From: Ignavibacteriota bacterium
GTDB lineage: Bacteria > Bacteroidota > Ignavibacteria > UBA10030
Assembly (NCBI GenBank): GCA_022616555.1
Contig: JAKEEG010000049.1
Location: 1-64,000, forward strand
DNA: 64,000 bases
Direction of reading: 5' to 3'
Shown here in pieces: positions 1 to 7,751 of this stretch (position 1 is its first letter; every line of letters starts with the position of its first letter). The notes beneath the pieces are model-generated. The model was not told where the DNA came from and did no database searches. It saw nothing but the letters and a program-made list of their open reading frames with translations. A program made the translations under genes and the position numbers.

Positions 1-656
1 CGGGAGATAAACAGCGTCGACGGGTCGACCCAATAGACGCGGGTTGCGTTTACGTGCCGGTACGTCAGCACATACTGCTGGTTTTCGACGTCGAAATCGC
101 CGGTGGTTTCGCCGTCATCGGCAAGGAATGACGCGCCGGTGAACAAATTCATGAGGTCGTCGAACGTCACGTTGATCCGCAATGTTTTTGCCAGGTTTGC
201 GGAGTTCGTCTCACCCGTGATGAGCTCGTTTTGGAGGCTATTGTAGAAAAGAAATTCATTTCGTGTCACCAGCGCAGATCCGACTTCAATGCCAAAGGGA
301 CCTTCAATTTTGAGGAGCAGTGAATCCGGTTTCCGGAGCGCTATCTCAAAAGACCCTGAACCGGCCATTTCCGGGCTTTCCATGGAAATCGTTCCGGTTC
401 CGCTCAGTGTGCGAATATGCTCGATGTTTGCGCGGACGCGCTCGTGGATGAGAGCGGGAGTGACGGAATTTTTATCGACATTCAACGCCGGAGTCGATGA
501 GCATCCGGCTACGGCACCGACAACAACAAGAAGCCATCCCAAAAATAAAAATCTTCTAATCCGAAGGCGTCTCGCCGAGGATCCTAGGTTAATATGTACG
601 CTCGGCGTGGACGCCTTCGCGTTAGGTTGTTTTTTAAAAGCGATGTCGGCCAGCAT
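1..656 (-). CDS. LolB-like/DUF4292 outer-membrane lipoprotein (partial)
   Basis: The product is a lipoprotein of the LolB-like/DUF4292 type, probably in the outer membrane with a role in lipoprotein insertion. From ATG 656 the protein has an unusual N-terminal stretch of about 35 residues, then a basic segment and hydrophobic core ending in a lipobox AVAGC (Cys about residue 52), then a beta-rich domain with IRTLSGTGTISME, KIEGPFGIEVG and FLFYNSL, as in LolA/LolB folds. It runs off the left edge after about 218 residues. It lies 19 bp downstream of the TPR lipoprotein gene and probably shares its transcript. An in-frame GTG at 689 would add 11 residues and overlap the TPR gene. The true start is uncertain because the N-terminal stretch is encoded by an inverted repeat (556-625). 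Family call fairly sure; role inferred. Confidence 0.7.
   Translation of the reverse strand, partial: MLADIAFKKQPNAKASTPSVHINLGSSARRLRIRRFLFLGWLLVVVGAVAGCSSTPALNVDKNSVTPALIHERVRANIEHIRTLSGTGTISMESPEMAGSGSFEIALRKPDSLLLKIEGPFGIEVGSALVTRNEFLFYNSLQNELITGETNSANLAKTLRINVTFDDLMNLFTGASFLADDGETTGDFDVENQQYVLTYRHVNATRVYWVDPSTLFIS
556..625. repeat. Imperfect inverted repeat inside the N-terminus of the LolB-like gene
   Basis: Arms at 556-579 and 601-625 are near-perfect reverse complements sharing CGAAGGCGT and CGCCGAG blocks (about 21 of 25 positions), with a loop of about 21 bases. The element is read through in frame and supplies residues 11-34 of the lipoprotein ahead of its signal sequence. It looks like a short palindromic insertion rather than an original part of the gene. 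Confidence 0.6.
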
Positions 657-675
657 GAGGAAAAAATACTCAAAC

Positions 676-2400
676 TTATAACGATCCACGCGCCACCTTA
701 TCTTTGAGTGCTTGGTTGTTTCCGTTCATCTCCAGAGCTTTTTTCCAAAGCTCCATTGCTTTTTCTTTTTCGCCAAGTTGAAAATGGATATCGCCCATAT
801 GTTCGTGCACCACTGCGCTCGCCCCGCCAGTGGCAATGGCTTCACCGATGTATTTCCCCGCTTCCCGGTATTGTTGGAGCTTGTAGAGCACCCAGCCGAG
901 CGTGTCCAGGTATGACGCGTTTTTCGGTTCCGCTGTAACCGCGCGTTGAGCCATTTCCAGCGCGCGCTCGAGTTGAATACCGCGCTCCGAAAGGCTGTAG
1001 CTATAATTGTTCAGGATAAGATGCGAGTCCGGGTCGAGCCTGAGAGCCCGTTCGTACAATGAATCTGATTTTTCGTACTGTTGCATGCCGTCGTAGGTGA
1101 GCGCCAGTGTACCGAGAGAATTGATGTCGTCAGGGTTGAGTTCCAGCGCCCGCTCGAGAGCGGCAATCGCTTTATCATTCTCTTGGAGCCGGGAATAAGC
1201 AAAGCCTGCGAGGCTGTGGAGGCGATAATCTGTTGGAACAGATTTTCTCGCGCGCTCCATGACCTCTAACATTTGACGGATCTCTCCTCGTTCAAAATAG
1301 TACGTGCCGATGAAGTACCACGCGTCGGCATTCCATTCGGCAAGGGCTGTGACGCGGGAAAAATACGATGTCGCTTCTTCATTTCGCCCCTGCATGGCGG
1401 AGAGAAATCCCAAGTGCATATACGCGCGCCAGTCGTTCGGCAGCTCTTCGGTTATTTCCTCAAAAATCTCTTTCGCCTTGGGAATGAGAGTTGAATCGCT
1501 GCGTGCCATGCCGTAGTAGGCGATACCGACGCGTAGTTTGATTTCCTGGTTGGTTTTTCCGCGTTGCAGCAATTTTTCGTAGAGCTCGATGGCCTTTTGA
1601 AAATCGCGGCGGTCGAGATACAAGTCCGCGAGAGTAGCGATGATTTCCGGGTCGTTCTCATCGACTTCCAGCATCGATTCGAGTATTTCCAGCGCCTTGT
1701 CGAATTTCCCAGCGCGGCCGTACGTTTCGGCAAGCTGGCGGCGGAGCGCTTTATTGCCGGGGTCGAGTTCCAGCATCAGGGCGTATTTTTCAGCGGCCTC
1801 GTCGTATTGCCCGAGCGTGCGGTAAATCTCAGCCATCTGGAGGAGCACTTCCCAGTTCTCCCCTTCCTGCTTGAGCATGCGCTCGTAGATTTCCAGCGAG
1901 CGGAGGGGCTTCGATGCCTGGTACAATCGCGCAAGGTTAAACCAGCCTTCTTGGTACGTGGAATCCATCTCAACGATTTTTTCATACTCGCGAATTGCGA
2001 GCTCGGGCTGGTAGGCAGCTATATACACATCGGCAAGATGTTCGCGGTAGAGGATGTTCGACGGGTCCAGACGAATCGCGTCGCGCGCGTATTCCGCCGC
2101 CGATGCATGTTTACCGAGCGCGGCGTAATCCTTGGAAATCGCGTAATAAATTGCCGGGTTCTTATCTTTCTTGAGCGCTTCCTGGTACTCTAATATGGCG
2201 CGAGCGTATTCTTCCTTGCTGTCGTAGAGTGCACCGTCGATAAAATGTTGCAATGCCTCCTCGCGGCGCTTCTCGTCAGGAGCCGAGCGTTGCACGGAAG
2301 TTTGGTTTGCAGGAGTGGTACTTTCGCGGGAACCGCTGCACGCGGCAACAACCGTCAAACCCATCAACAGCAGCTTTTCGTAACGCATCATCAGTCTCAT
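676..2400 (-). CDS. TPR-repeat outer-membrane lipoprotein
   Basis: A 574-residue lipoprotein made almost entirely of tetratricopeptide repeats, a scaffold for protein-protein contacts. The N-terminus has a hydrophobic segment ending in lipobox VVAAC (Cys about residue 21). From about residue 45 to 570 there are some 14-15 TPR units, with repeated phrases such as YREHLADVYIAA, GWFNLARLYQ, LGTLALTYDGMQQYEKS and LDTLGWVLYKLQQY. A second start, Met5 at 2388, would give a shorter n-region and is equally plausible. The LolB-like gene follows in the same direction, and the YbgF-like lipoprotein gene is divergent across 147 bp. The neighbours suggest envelope assembly, but the partner is unknown. No domain other than TPR is visible. 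Confidence 0.85.
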   Translation of the reverse strand: MRLMMRYEKLLLMGLTVVAACSGSRESTTPANQTSVQRSAPDEKRREEALQHFIDGALYDSKEEYARAILEYQEALKKDKNPAIYYAISKDYAALGKHASAAEYARDAIRLDPSNILYREHLADVYIAAYQPELAIREYEKIVEMDSTYQEGWFNLARLYQASKPLRSLEIYERMLKQEGENWEVLLQMAEIYRTLGQYDEAAEKYALMLELDPGNKALRRQLAETYGRAGKFDKALEILESMLEVDENDPEIIATLADLYLDRRDFQKAIELYEKLLQRGKTNQEIKLRVGIAYYGMARSDSTLIPKAKEIFEEITEELPNDWRAYMHLGFLSAMQGRNEEATSYFSRVTALAEWNADAWYFIGTYYFERGEIRQMLEVMERARKSVPTDYRLHSLAGFAYSRLQENDKAIAALERALELNPDDINSLGTLALTYDGMQQYEKSDSLYERALRLDPDSHLILNNYSYSLSERGIQLERALEMAQRAVTAEPKNASYLDTLGWVLYKLQQYREAGKYIGEAIATGGASAVVHEHMGDIHFQLGEKEKAMELWKKALEMNGNNQALKDKVARGSL

Positions 2401-2475
2401 TCACTAAAAATATATTGAACCGGTGCTTGAATAACAAGTCCCGAAGGCATCTCTTTAGAGGGAAACAGGACAAGC

Positions 2476-2504
2476 TTGACTTTCAGCATATGGAATGATA
2501 CATT
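2476..2504 (+). promoter_or_regulatory. Sigma70-like promoter for the YbgF-like lipoprotein gene
   Basis: TTGACT at 2476-2481 (5/6 to the -35 consensus), 17-base spacer, TACATT at 2499-2504. It lies in the divergent gap about 45 bases ahead of the start at 2548, which has a GGAGG at 2539-2543. Confidence 0.5.
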
Positions 2505-2547
2505 GCACACATAACCAACTGATTTTACTCTCTTGTTTGGAGGACGT

Positions 2548-3279
2548 ATGGTTCTCTCGACACACCAGGGGGCGGGGAACGTGATGAGGGCCGTTGCAGC
2601 GGGCATGGCGTTGTTCGTGTCGCTGTTTGTCATAGGGTGTTCCGGCAGCGAAGAAATGTTGCAGCAGCAGCAACAGCAAATTGCCGACCAACAGCAACAA
2701 CTCGATGCGGTGCAAACGGAAAACACTAGTTTGCGCCAGCGCATTGTCAAACTCGAACAGGATAACAAGAATCTTGAAGCGCGCCTGAGCGAGGCGGAGG
2801 CGAAAGTCACGATGGAGGCCGAGCGCGCCAATAAAGCTGAAGCGGATTTATCGAAGGCGATGAAAACAAAAACGTCGGCTCCGGCGATGACGGAAATGAC
2901 CAGCATGTCCGCCGAAACGCCCGCAGGGTACGCCGAGGCATGGAGCGCGTTTAGCGCGAAAAATTACGACGACGCCATCGCGAAGTATGAAGCATTGCTA
3001 AGCGGCGGCGTGGCGAGCAATTGGGCGGATAATTGCCATTACTGGATCGGCGAGTGTTACTACGGCAAGAAAAATTTCCAGGAAGCGATCAACCACTTCG
3101 AGATGGTGACGGGGTACGCCGGCTCTGAGAAAATTGCCGACGCGCATTTTATGATGGCTCAAAGCTACGATAGGCTGGGGGACAAGGCGAAAGCAAAGTC
3201 GCATTATGAAACAGTGGCGAACGAATATCCCAGCAGTCCTAAAGTCGAAGTGGCGAAGCAGCGCGCCGCTAGCAGATAA
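2548..3279 (+). CDS. YbgF/CpoB-like TPR lipoprotein with coiled coil
   Basis: A lipoprotein resembling YbgF/CpoB (Tol-Pal associated cell-division coordinator), but lipidated. Start ATG 2548 is chosen for the GGAGG a few bases upstream; ATG 2584 is an alternative nearer the signal sequence. The lipobox is LFVIGC. The mature protein begins with a Gln-rich run and a coiled coil over about residues 40-100 (LQQQQQQIADQQQQ, then heptads through KLEQDNKNLEARL). After a Thr/Met-rich linker, the C-terminal 120 residues hold about three TPRs (AWSAFSAKNYDDAIAKYEALL, YWIGECYYGKKNFQEAINHF, AQSYDRLGDKAKAKSHYE). The coiled coil plus C-terminal TPR order matches YbgF, usually encoded near pal, which is absent here. 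A terminator follows at 3308. Confidence 0.8.
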   Translation: MVLSTHQGAGNVMRAVAAGMALFVSLFVIGCSGSEEMLQQQQQQIADQQQQLDAVQTENTSLRQRIVKLEQDNKNLEARLSEAEAKVTMEAERANKAEADLSKAMKTKTSAPAMTEMTSMSAETPAGYAEAWSAFSAKNYDDAIAKYEALLSGGVASNWADNCHYWIGECYYGKKNFQEAINHFEMVTGYAGSEKIADAHFMMAQSYDRLGDKAKAKSHYETVANEYPSSPKVEVAKQRAASR

Positions 3280-3307
3280 CATTTAGAACATTACCCTAAT
3301 ACAAACA

Positions 3308-3342
3308 CAAAACCCCGGACTTCATCCGGGGTTTTGTGTTTT
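3308..3342. terminator. Rho-independent terminator shared by convergent genes
   Basis: Perfect 12-bp stem (3308-3319 with 3325-3336: CAAAACCCCGGA / TCCGGGGTTTTG), a 5-base loop, and T-rich flanks on both strands. It sits between the ends of the lipoprotein gene and acpS and can serve both. Confidence 0.85.
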
Positions 3343-3345
3343 ACG

Positions 3346-3371
3346 TAGGGGCACAGCATGCTGTGCCCCTA
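3346..3371. repeat. 26-bp perfect palindrome, TAGGGGC arms, core ACAGCATGCTGT
   Basis: TAGGGGC ... GCCCCTA arms enclose a 12-base core that is itself palindromic. The same arms with different palindromic cores recur at 33186-33213 and, in part, at 38838-38857. It lies 5 bp from the acpS stop. Confidence 0.85.
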
Positions 3372-3376
3372 TTCAA

Positions 3377-3757
3377 TTATTTATTTTTTTCGATCACCAC
3401 AAACGCAACCACAGTCGTTTTTGTGTGTGAGAGCGAGAGGTGCACGCTGCTTTTTTTGAGTATCGTGGCGACGTGGCCGTAGAGGATAATGCGCGGCTCG
3501 CCCGAGCGTTCGTTCACCACCTCCACATCTTTCCACCGAAACTTCCCGCTCCAGCCCGTCTTCATCGCTTTGCTGACCGCTTCCTTGGCAGCAAAACGCG
3601 CAGCGAAATGCTCGTGCGAATTTTTTTTGGATTTACAATACGCCACCTCGCGCTCGGTAAACATTTTTTTCATCAGAGCGTTACCCTGTGCGTCAAGCGC
3701 TTCCTTCATGCGCTTGACGTCGACGATATCAACTCCGATTCCCTGGATGGCGCCCAT
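3377..3757 (-). CDS. acpS: Holo-[acyl-carrier-protein] synthase
   Basis: Transfers 4'-phosphopantetheine from CoA to the conserved serine of acyl carrier protein; cytoplasmic, essential for fatty-acid synthesis. The N-terminal IQGIGVDIVDVKRM contains the Mg-binding Asp, and FAARFAAKEAVSKAMKTGW holds the second metal/catalytic Glu and Lys region; LSLSHTKTTVVAFVV closes the fold. With start ATG 3757 the protein is 126 residues, the normal AcpS length. That start lies one base after the TGA of the upstream HAD gene, so the two are translationally linked. An earlier in-frame ATG at 3787 would overlap the HAD gene and add residues not seen in the family. It is the last gene of the rsmA-acpS operon. 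Confidence 0.95.
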   Translation of the reverse strand: MGAIQGIGVDIVDVKRMKEALDAQGNALMKKMFTEREVAYCKSKKNSHEHFAARFAAKEAVSKAMKTGWSGKFRWKDVEVVNERSGEPRIILYGHVATILKKSSVHLSLSHTKTTVVAFVVIEKNK

Positions 3758-3758
3758 A

Positions 3759-4439
3759 TCAGCCGTTTTCCTTCCGGACGATGTCAATTACGCGCGCGAC
3801 GTCGTCGATGTCATAATCCGCGTTCGACACTTTCGTGTTGAACGTATCCCCGTAACGGGCGAACACGGTCTTCATGCCTACTTGTTTTGCGCCGACGACG
3901 TCGCGTTCAGCCCAGTCGCCTACCATCAATGCCTCTTCCGGCTTCGCGTGCAGCCGCTCAAGCACCTTGCGAAACGGCCCCGGCTTGGGTTTATACTCTC
4001 CCGAATCGTCGAACGTGACAACGGCATCGAACAGATGGTGAAGGTTCAGGTAACAAAGCCGGAGCCATGCTTCCCGCGCTGGAGCATCTGAGACGACGCC
4101 GAGCTTCAGCTTCATTTTTGCGAGCTCGACCAACGTCATGTACACATGCGGGTAAGGAACGAGAGCTGCCTCCCGCGCACGGCGGTAAGCGATAACACCG
4201 GAGGAGAGAATTTTGTAGTCGATCTTGCTGAATTCGTCGTACAACAGCTGGTCGAATACGTTCTGGAATTCGATACCCCGCTGGGCGTAAATCGCGTCGA
4301 TGCGCTTGCGGATTTCTTCTACCGGCAAAGGTAATCCCGCGTCACGCATGGCGTGAATCGCCGCGTCAATTGCCTGACGCTTCATCGCCATGAAATCCAC
4401 CAGCGTATTATCGAGGTCGAAGATAACGGCGGTGATCAT
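3759..4439 (-). CDS. HAD-family hydrolase, phosphoglycolate-phosphatase-like
   Basis: A 226-residue HAD hydrolase, probably a phosphatase acting on a small phosphorylated metabolite. Motif I is FDLDNTLVDF (nucleophile Asp and acid/base Asp), motif II is in LGVVSDAPAREA, motif III Lys is in YKPKPGPFRKVL, and motif IV is MVGDWAERDVVGAKQ. A helical cap lies between motifs I and II at about residues 18-85, as in subfamily IA. The substrate cannot be told from sequence. The gene follows aroQ by 44 bp, a gap that contains a palindromic repeat, and ends one base before acpS. Confidence 0.85.
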   Translation of the reverse strand: MITAVIFDLDNTLVDFMAMKRQAIDAAIHAMRDAGLPLPVEEIRKRIDAIYAQRGIEFQNVFDQLLYDEFSKIDYKILSSGVIAYRRAREAALVPYPHVYMTLVELAKMKLKLGVVSDAPAREAWLRLCYLNLHHLFDAVVTFDDSGEYKPKPGPFRKVLERLHAKPEEALMVGDWAERDVVGAKQVGMKTVFARYGDTFNTKVSNADYDIDDVARVIDIVRKENG

Positions 4440-4451
4440 ACGGTTGGGAAC

Positions 4452-4485
4452 AACCCTTCCAAAAGTTTGAAACCTTCGGAAGGTT
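4452..4485. repeat. AACCTTC-type palindromic repeat between aroQ and the HAD gene
   Basis: The segment runs from AACCCTTCC to AAGGTT and contains the near-perfect palindrome AACCTTCGGAAGGTT. It belongs to the AACCTTCC / GGAAGGTT class of intergenic palindromes common in Bacteroidota and overlaps the last base pairs of the aroQ stop codon. It lies inside an operon, so it would appear in the transcript as a hairpin. Confidence 0.6.
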
Positions 4486-4915
4486 ATTTCCGAATAATTT
4501 TCAGCAATGCCTGCACAGCAAGCTCATATCCCTGCGATCCGAACCCCGCGATAACGCCTTTGCACACAGGGGCAATGACGGAATGCTTGCGGAATTCCTC
4601 CCTTGCATGCACGTTGCTCAGGTGCACTTCAATGACGGGAATTTTGAGTGCCGCCACGGCATCGCGAATGGCATAGGAATAATGCGTGTATGCGCCGGGG
4701 TTAAGGAGAACGCCGTCAAATGCCCCACTCATGCCTTTTTGCACGTAGTCGACAAGCGTGCCCTCGCTATTAGACTGGTAGAATTCAAATTTCACGTCCG
4801 GAAATTTCTTGGCGAGCGATTTTTCGATGTCGTCGAGCGTAACAGTCCCGTATACCTCGGGCTCGCGCTTGCCGAGGAGATTTAAGTTGGGGCCGTTGAT
4901 GACGAGAATACGCAT
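4484..4915 (-). CDS. aroQ: Type II 3-dehydroquinate dehydratase
   Basis: Converts 3-dehydroquinate to 3-dehydroshikimate, step three of the shikimate pathway; a cytoplasmic dodecamer in the family. The protein is 143 residues, normal for type II enzymes. The N-terminal ILVINGPNLNLLGKREPEVYG carries the catalytic Arg and Tyr; LLNPGAYTHYSYAIRDA contains the substrate-binding Asn; VIEVHLSNVHAREEFRKHS has the catalytic His and the binding loop. Start ATG 4915 begins directly at the conserved block. No other shikimate gene is near, so its place here reflects operon history rather than a pathway cluster. Confidence 0.96.
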   Translation of the reverse strand: MRILVINGPNLNLLGKREPEVYGTVTLDDIEKSLAKKFPDVKFEFYQSNSEGTLVDYVQKGMSGAFDGVLLNPGAYTHYSYAIRDAVAALKIPVIEVHLSNVHAREEFRKHSVIAPVCKGVIAGFGSQGYELAVQALLKIIRK

Positions 4916-4953
4916 TGTTCAGGAATTTCAAATAACAAAATCCAAATGTCAAA

Positions 4954-7407
4954 TTAAGTTGTTTTTACGACTACGATCGTCATATCGTCGTGCTGTTTTG
5001 CCTTCCCGACAAACGCTTTCATCTCTTTGAACACGCTGTCCATTACCTCGCCTGCGGAAAGTGAAGAGTATTGCATTACGACTTCGCACAGGCGGTCTTC
5101 GCCAAACTCTTCTTGCTTCTTGTTCATCGCTTCCGGAAATCCATCCGTATAGAACACGAACAAGTCTCCCGGTTGGTAGGGAATCTGCACCTCCTGAATC
5201 GTGCGAGCGAACGCCTCACCCGGTTCAAGTCCTAATGCGAGTCCGGTTGGATGGATGACCTCGACCTTATCGGCTAGGGGCTCACCCTTTCGCGGTTTTC
5301 GCATGATGACCGGATTGTGTCCCGCGCGCGCAAGCTTAAGCACACGTTGTTTGGAATCGAAAATGCCGTAGACCATGCTGATGAACGCGCCGCGCTCAAC
5401 GTTATCATAGAACAACTTATTCGCTTCCGTCAGTACTTTTGCAGGCGAATCGGACGAGCGTGCAAGCGCACGGAGGAATCCTTTCGTCAACGTCATGTAA
5501 AACGCTGCCTGCGTTCCTTTGCCGGAGACGTCACCGATGGCGATTCCGAGCTTGTGGCCGTCCAGATGAATAAAATCGTAATAATCGCCGCCAACCTCAA
5601 GCGCCGGCGCGCAGCGGGAGGCAATGCTCAAGCCCGGAAAATCCGGCTCCTTTTTCGGCAGAAACGTCATTTGCACTTTGCGTGCGACTTCCAGCTCTTG
5701 CTGCAGCCGCTGGCGCTCAGTAATATAGCGCGCAAACGATGGAGCCAGCTCCTGAAAATCCACCACTGGATCTTTCGTCGCGAGCGCGATACCGGAACCC
5801 ACCACAAGCACGGCGAAGAATCCCAGAACTGTATAACCAGAGAATAAGTAGGAGGCATTCCCGACGTTAAAGAAGGAAAGTCCCGTCCCCAACGCGCTAA
5901 ATGTGATCAGGCTGAAGAGCGACGTGAGCGTGTCGTATCGGTGAAACGCGTACACGAACAAAAAACCAATAACGGAAGCGATGACAATTCCCGCCCAAAA
6001 CGGATGGTATTTTTCCGTGTGAGCGAGACCGTAGAGCAAAGCAGCAATGACAAGCACCAGCGCGGTTGAGCGCATGCGTCGCGAGAGAAATGCTAGCATG
6101 AAGAGCACAAACAGTGCAAGCTGGTAGAAATTCCCGTAGAACGCCGTGCTCAATACTTCAAGTGCTGGAAACAGAGAATTGAGATAACCGGTTTCAATGG
6201 AGAGAGCAACAGTTGTGGTCGCATCTGCTCCGCGAATAATGCCAAGCCAGACAAGCAAAATGAGTACTCCGGCAGCTATGCCCTGCAGCAAGCTCGTACC
6301 GACACGCGAGTGGAGCACGTATCCGTTCAGCAACAGGTCGAATGAAACGAACTTGCTCTTCCACATTTCGCGGCCCATCGACTCGCTGACCGCCCACGCG
6401 AACAACAATCCTCCGCCGAGGAACAGGGGACCGAGGAGCAATGGGAAAATAATTGTCCAGCCCATTTCTAATGAGAGGGTTCCGTACATCTCGATACCAA
6501 CCAACACAGCGCCGAAGATGCCCAACACCCAAGCCGTGCGAAATCCCAGCTCGCCCGAACGCCATCTGCGGAATGTGAGAACAATCATCGTCACGATGCA
6601 CGCAACATAAAATAAAAAAACAGCAATGACGTAAATCGCCTGCCGTTCCTCGTTCTCGTACTCTTTCGGCGAATTATGGTCTATCGTCAGCCGCGAAATC
6701 ACATTGCCGGCAAGGGCGACTTTGAGCTTGACGTCGTTCGGCATCTCGGGGTACTTCGTCGCCCACGTAAATTCAAAATCGACGCGTTTGCCACGAAGCG
6801 TAAATTGTTCTTCTGCAAAGGAAATAACCATCAACCCGCTGCTTGTGGTATCAGCGGACGCTTGTTCTCGAAACATCGTATAGCGCTCAAGGAACGCGCG
6901 CGCGATGCCAAGCGCTTCCTCTTTGTTGGGATTAGGGTACTGTGTGGTGTCAGAAATCGCACGGCGGTAGCCGATCAAGTTCCCGCGCGTGTCAAAACGG
7001 AAGCGCACGTCGCTATTATTGACTTGATTATTGCCGGCCTGCACCTCCTCGCCGTCTTCATTTTGCGTGGTCGTAAAAAACGAAGGTTGTTGCTTGCGCC
7101 AGCGGACATCCCAGTAATACACTGGTAAGGCGTTCCGCGTCAGCTCGTTGGCGCGCTGCAAGCCGACTTCATGCTGGAGTTGGCGAAGAAGCGTGGAGGA
7201 TCGTGAGAGCTTTGGGTCGTCCCAGTACCCTTCGAAGGTTGCGCTAAGCTCGGCGCCGATCGATTCAGCTTTTGCCTTTGTTTCCTTCGGCGTCACACTG
7301 AGCTTGATACCCCCAAGAGGGTGTACGCTCGGGTACAACTGGTACGCGGCGTACACTCCGGCAACAATTAGCACCAGCGATGGAAGAACAACTTTTAGTT
7401 TGTCCAT
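4954..7407 (-). CDS. Membrane PP2C (RsbU/SpoIIE-type) serine phosphatase with CAAX-protease-like membrane domain
   Basis: An 817-residue signalling protein. TM1 lies at about residues 7-24, followed by a periplasmic domain to about 255 and a multi-pass membrane domain at about 258-545. A linker helix at about 555-585 leads to a PP2C phosphatase domain at about 590-817 with GGDYYD (606-611), GDVSGKG (625-631), FYTDGFPEAM and HDDMTIVV, all metal-binding motifs present. Such enzymes dephosphorylate anti-anti-sigma factors in partner-switching systems; no STAS or RsbW-type partner is in this window. The membrane part resembles CPBP/CAAX proteases around YGLAH (459-463) but lacks the EExxxR motif (YGNFYQ at 424-429). 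It is followed closely by aroQ (38 bp) and preceded by a small unknown gene (9 bp). Confidence 0.85.
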   Translation of the reverse strand: MDKLKVVLPSLVLIVAGVYAAYQLYPSVHPLGGIKLSVTPKETKAKAESIGAELSATFEGYWDDPKLSRSSTLLRQLQHEVGLQRANELTRNALPVYYWDVRWRKQQPSFFTTTQNEDGEEVQAGNNQVNNSDVRFRFDTRGNLIGYRRAISDTTQYPNPNKEEALGIARAFLERYTMFREQASADTTSSGLMVISFAEEQFTLRGKRVDFEFTWATKYPEMPNDVKLKVALAGNVISRLTIDHNSPKEYENEERQAIYVIAVFLFYVACIVTMIVLTFRRWRSGELGFRTAWVLGIFGAVLVGIEMYGTLSLEMGWTIIFPLLLGPLFLGGGLLFAWAVSESMGREMWKSKFVSFDLLLNGYVLHSRVGTSLLQGIAAGVLILLVWLGIIRGADATTTVALSIETGYLNSLFPALEVLSTAFYGNFYQLALFVLFMLAFLSRRMRSTALVLVIAALLYGLAHTEKYHPFWAGIVIASVIGFLFVYAFHRYDTLTSLFSLITFSALGTGLSFFNVGNASYLFSGYTVLGFFAVLVVGSGIALATKDPVVDFQELAPSFARYITERQRLQQELEVARKVQMTFLPKKEPDFPGLSIASRCAPALEVGGDYYDFIHLDGHKLGIAIGDVSGKGTQAAFYMTLTKGFLRALARSSDSPAKVLTEANKLFYDNVERGAFISMVYGIFDSKQRVLKLARAGHNPVIMRKPRKGEPLADKVEVIHPTGLALGLEPGEAFARTIQEVQIPYQPGDLFVFYTDGFPEAMNKKQEEFGEDRLCEVVMQYSSLSAGEVMDSVFKEMKAFVGKAKQHDDMTIVVVKTT

Positions 7408-7416
7408 AAAGAGGGA

Positions 7417-7683
7417 TTACAGCTTCACTGATTTGGTGAGTTCATCTTCGATGAACTCACGCAACACGGGCTTGAGGTACACTTCGTCGATGCCGATTTC
7501 CGCCAACCCCTGCGCAAGGATGGATGCCTTTTTCGCCGGCGCCAGCTTCTTATTAACAACGATAAGCCGCTCGGCTTTGAGGACGCAAAACCCGCCCTCG
7601 AAATCGCCTTTTTCGTAACGGATGGAAACCGAACACTGTGCGGCTAATTGTTCAAGTTCTTTGAGGAGTTCTTCTTGTGTCAT
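7417..7683 (-). CDS. Small conserved-looking protein of unknown function
   Basis: I do not recognise this 88-residue protein. Start ATG 7683 (MTQEELLKELEQLAAQC) is chosen because the longer reading back to 7755 runs into the end of the PAP2 gene and has no ribosome binding site. The N-terminal third is an amphipathic helix. The middle (IRYEKGDFEGGFCVLKAERLIVVNKKL) looks like beta-strands, and the C-terminus is helical (ASILAQGLAEIGIDEVYLKPVLREFIE). There is no signal peptide or TM, so it is probably cytoplasmic. It lies 9 bp ahead of the PP2C phosphatase gene and is likely co-translated with it, so a role linked to that protein is possible but unproven. Confidence 0.65.
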   Translation of the reverse strand: MTQEELLKELEQLAAQCSVSIRYEKGDFEGGFCVLKAERLIVVNKKLAPAKKASILAQGLAEIGIDEVYLKPVLREFIEDELTKSVKL

Positions 7684-7751
7684 TGTGTGAACATCAGTCA
7701 GGCAAACGGAGTAGAAGCAACACCCCAACATACTCAGTTTTACGTTGAGTT

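Noticed and set aside
1564-2193. 209-codon plus-strand frame under the TPR lipoprotein gene
   Set aside because: The TPR pattern on the minus strand is regular over the full length; the plus-strand frame has no ribosome binding site or motif.
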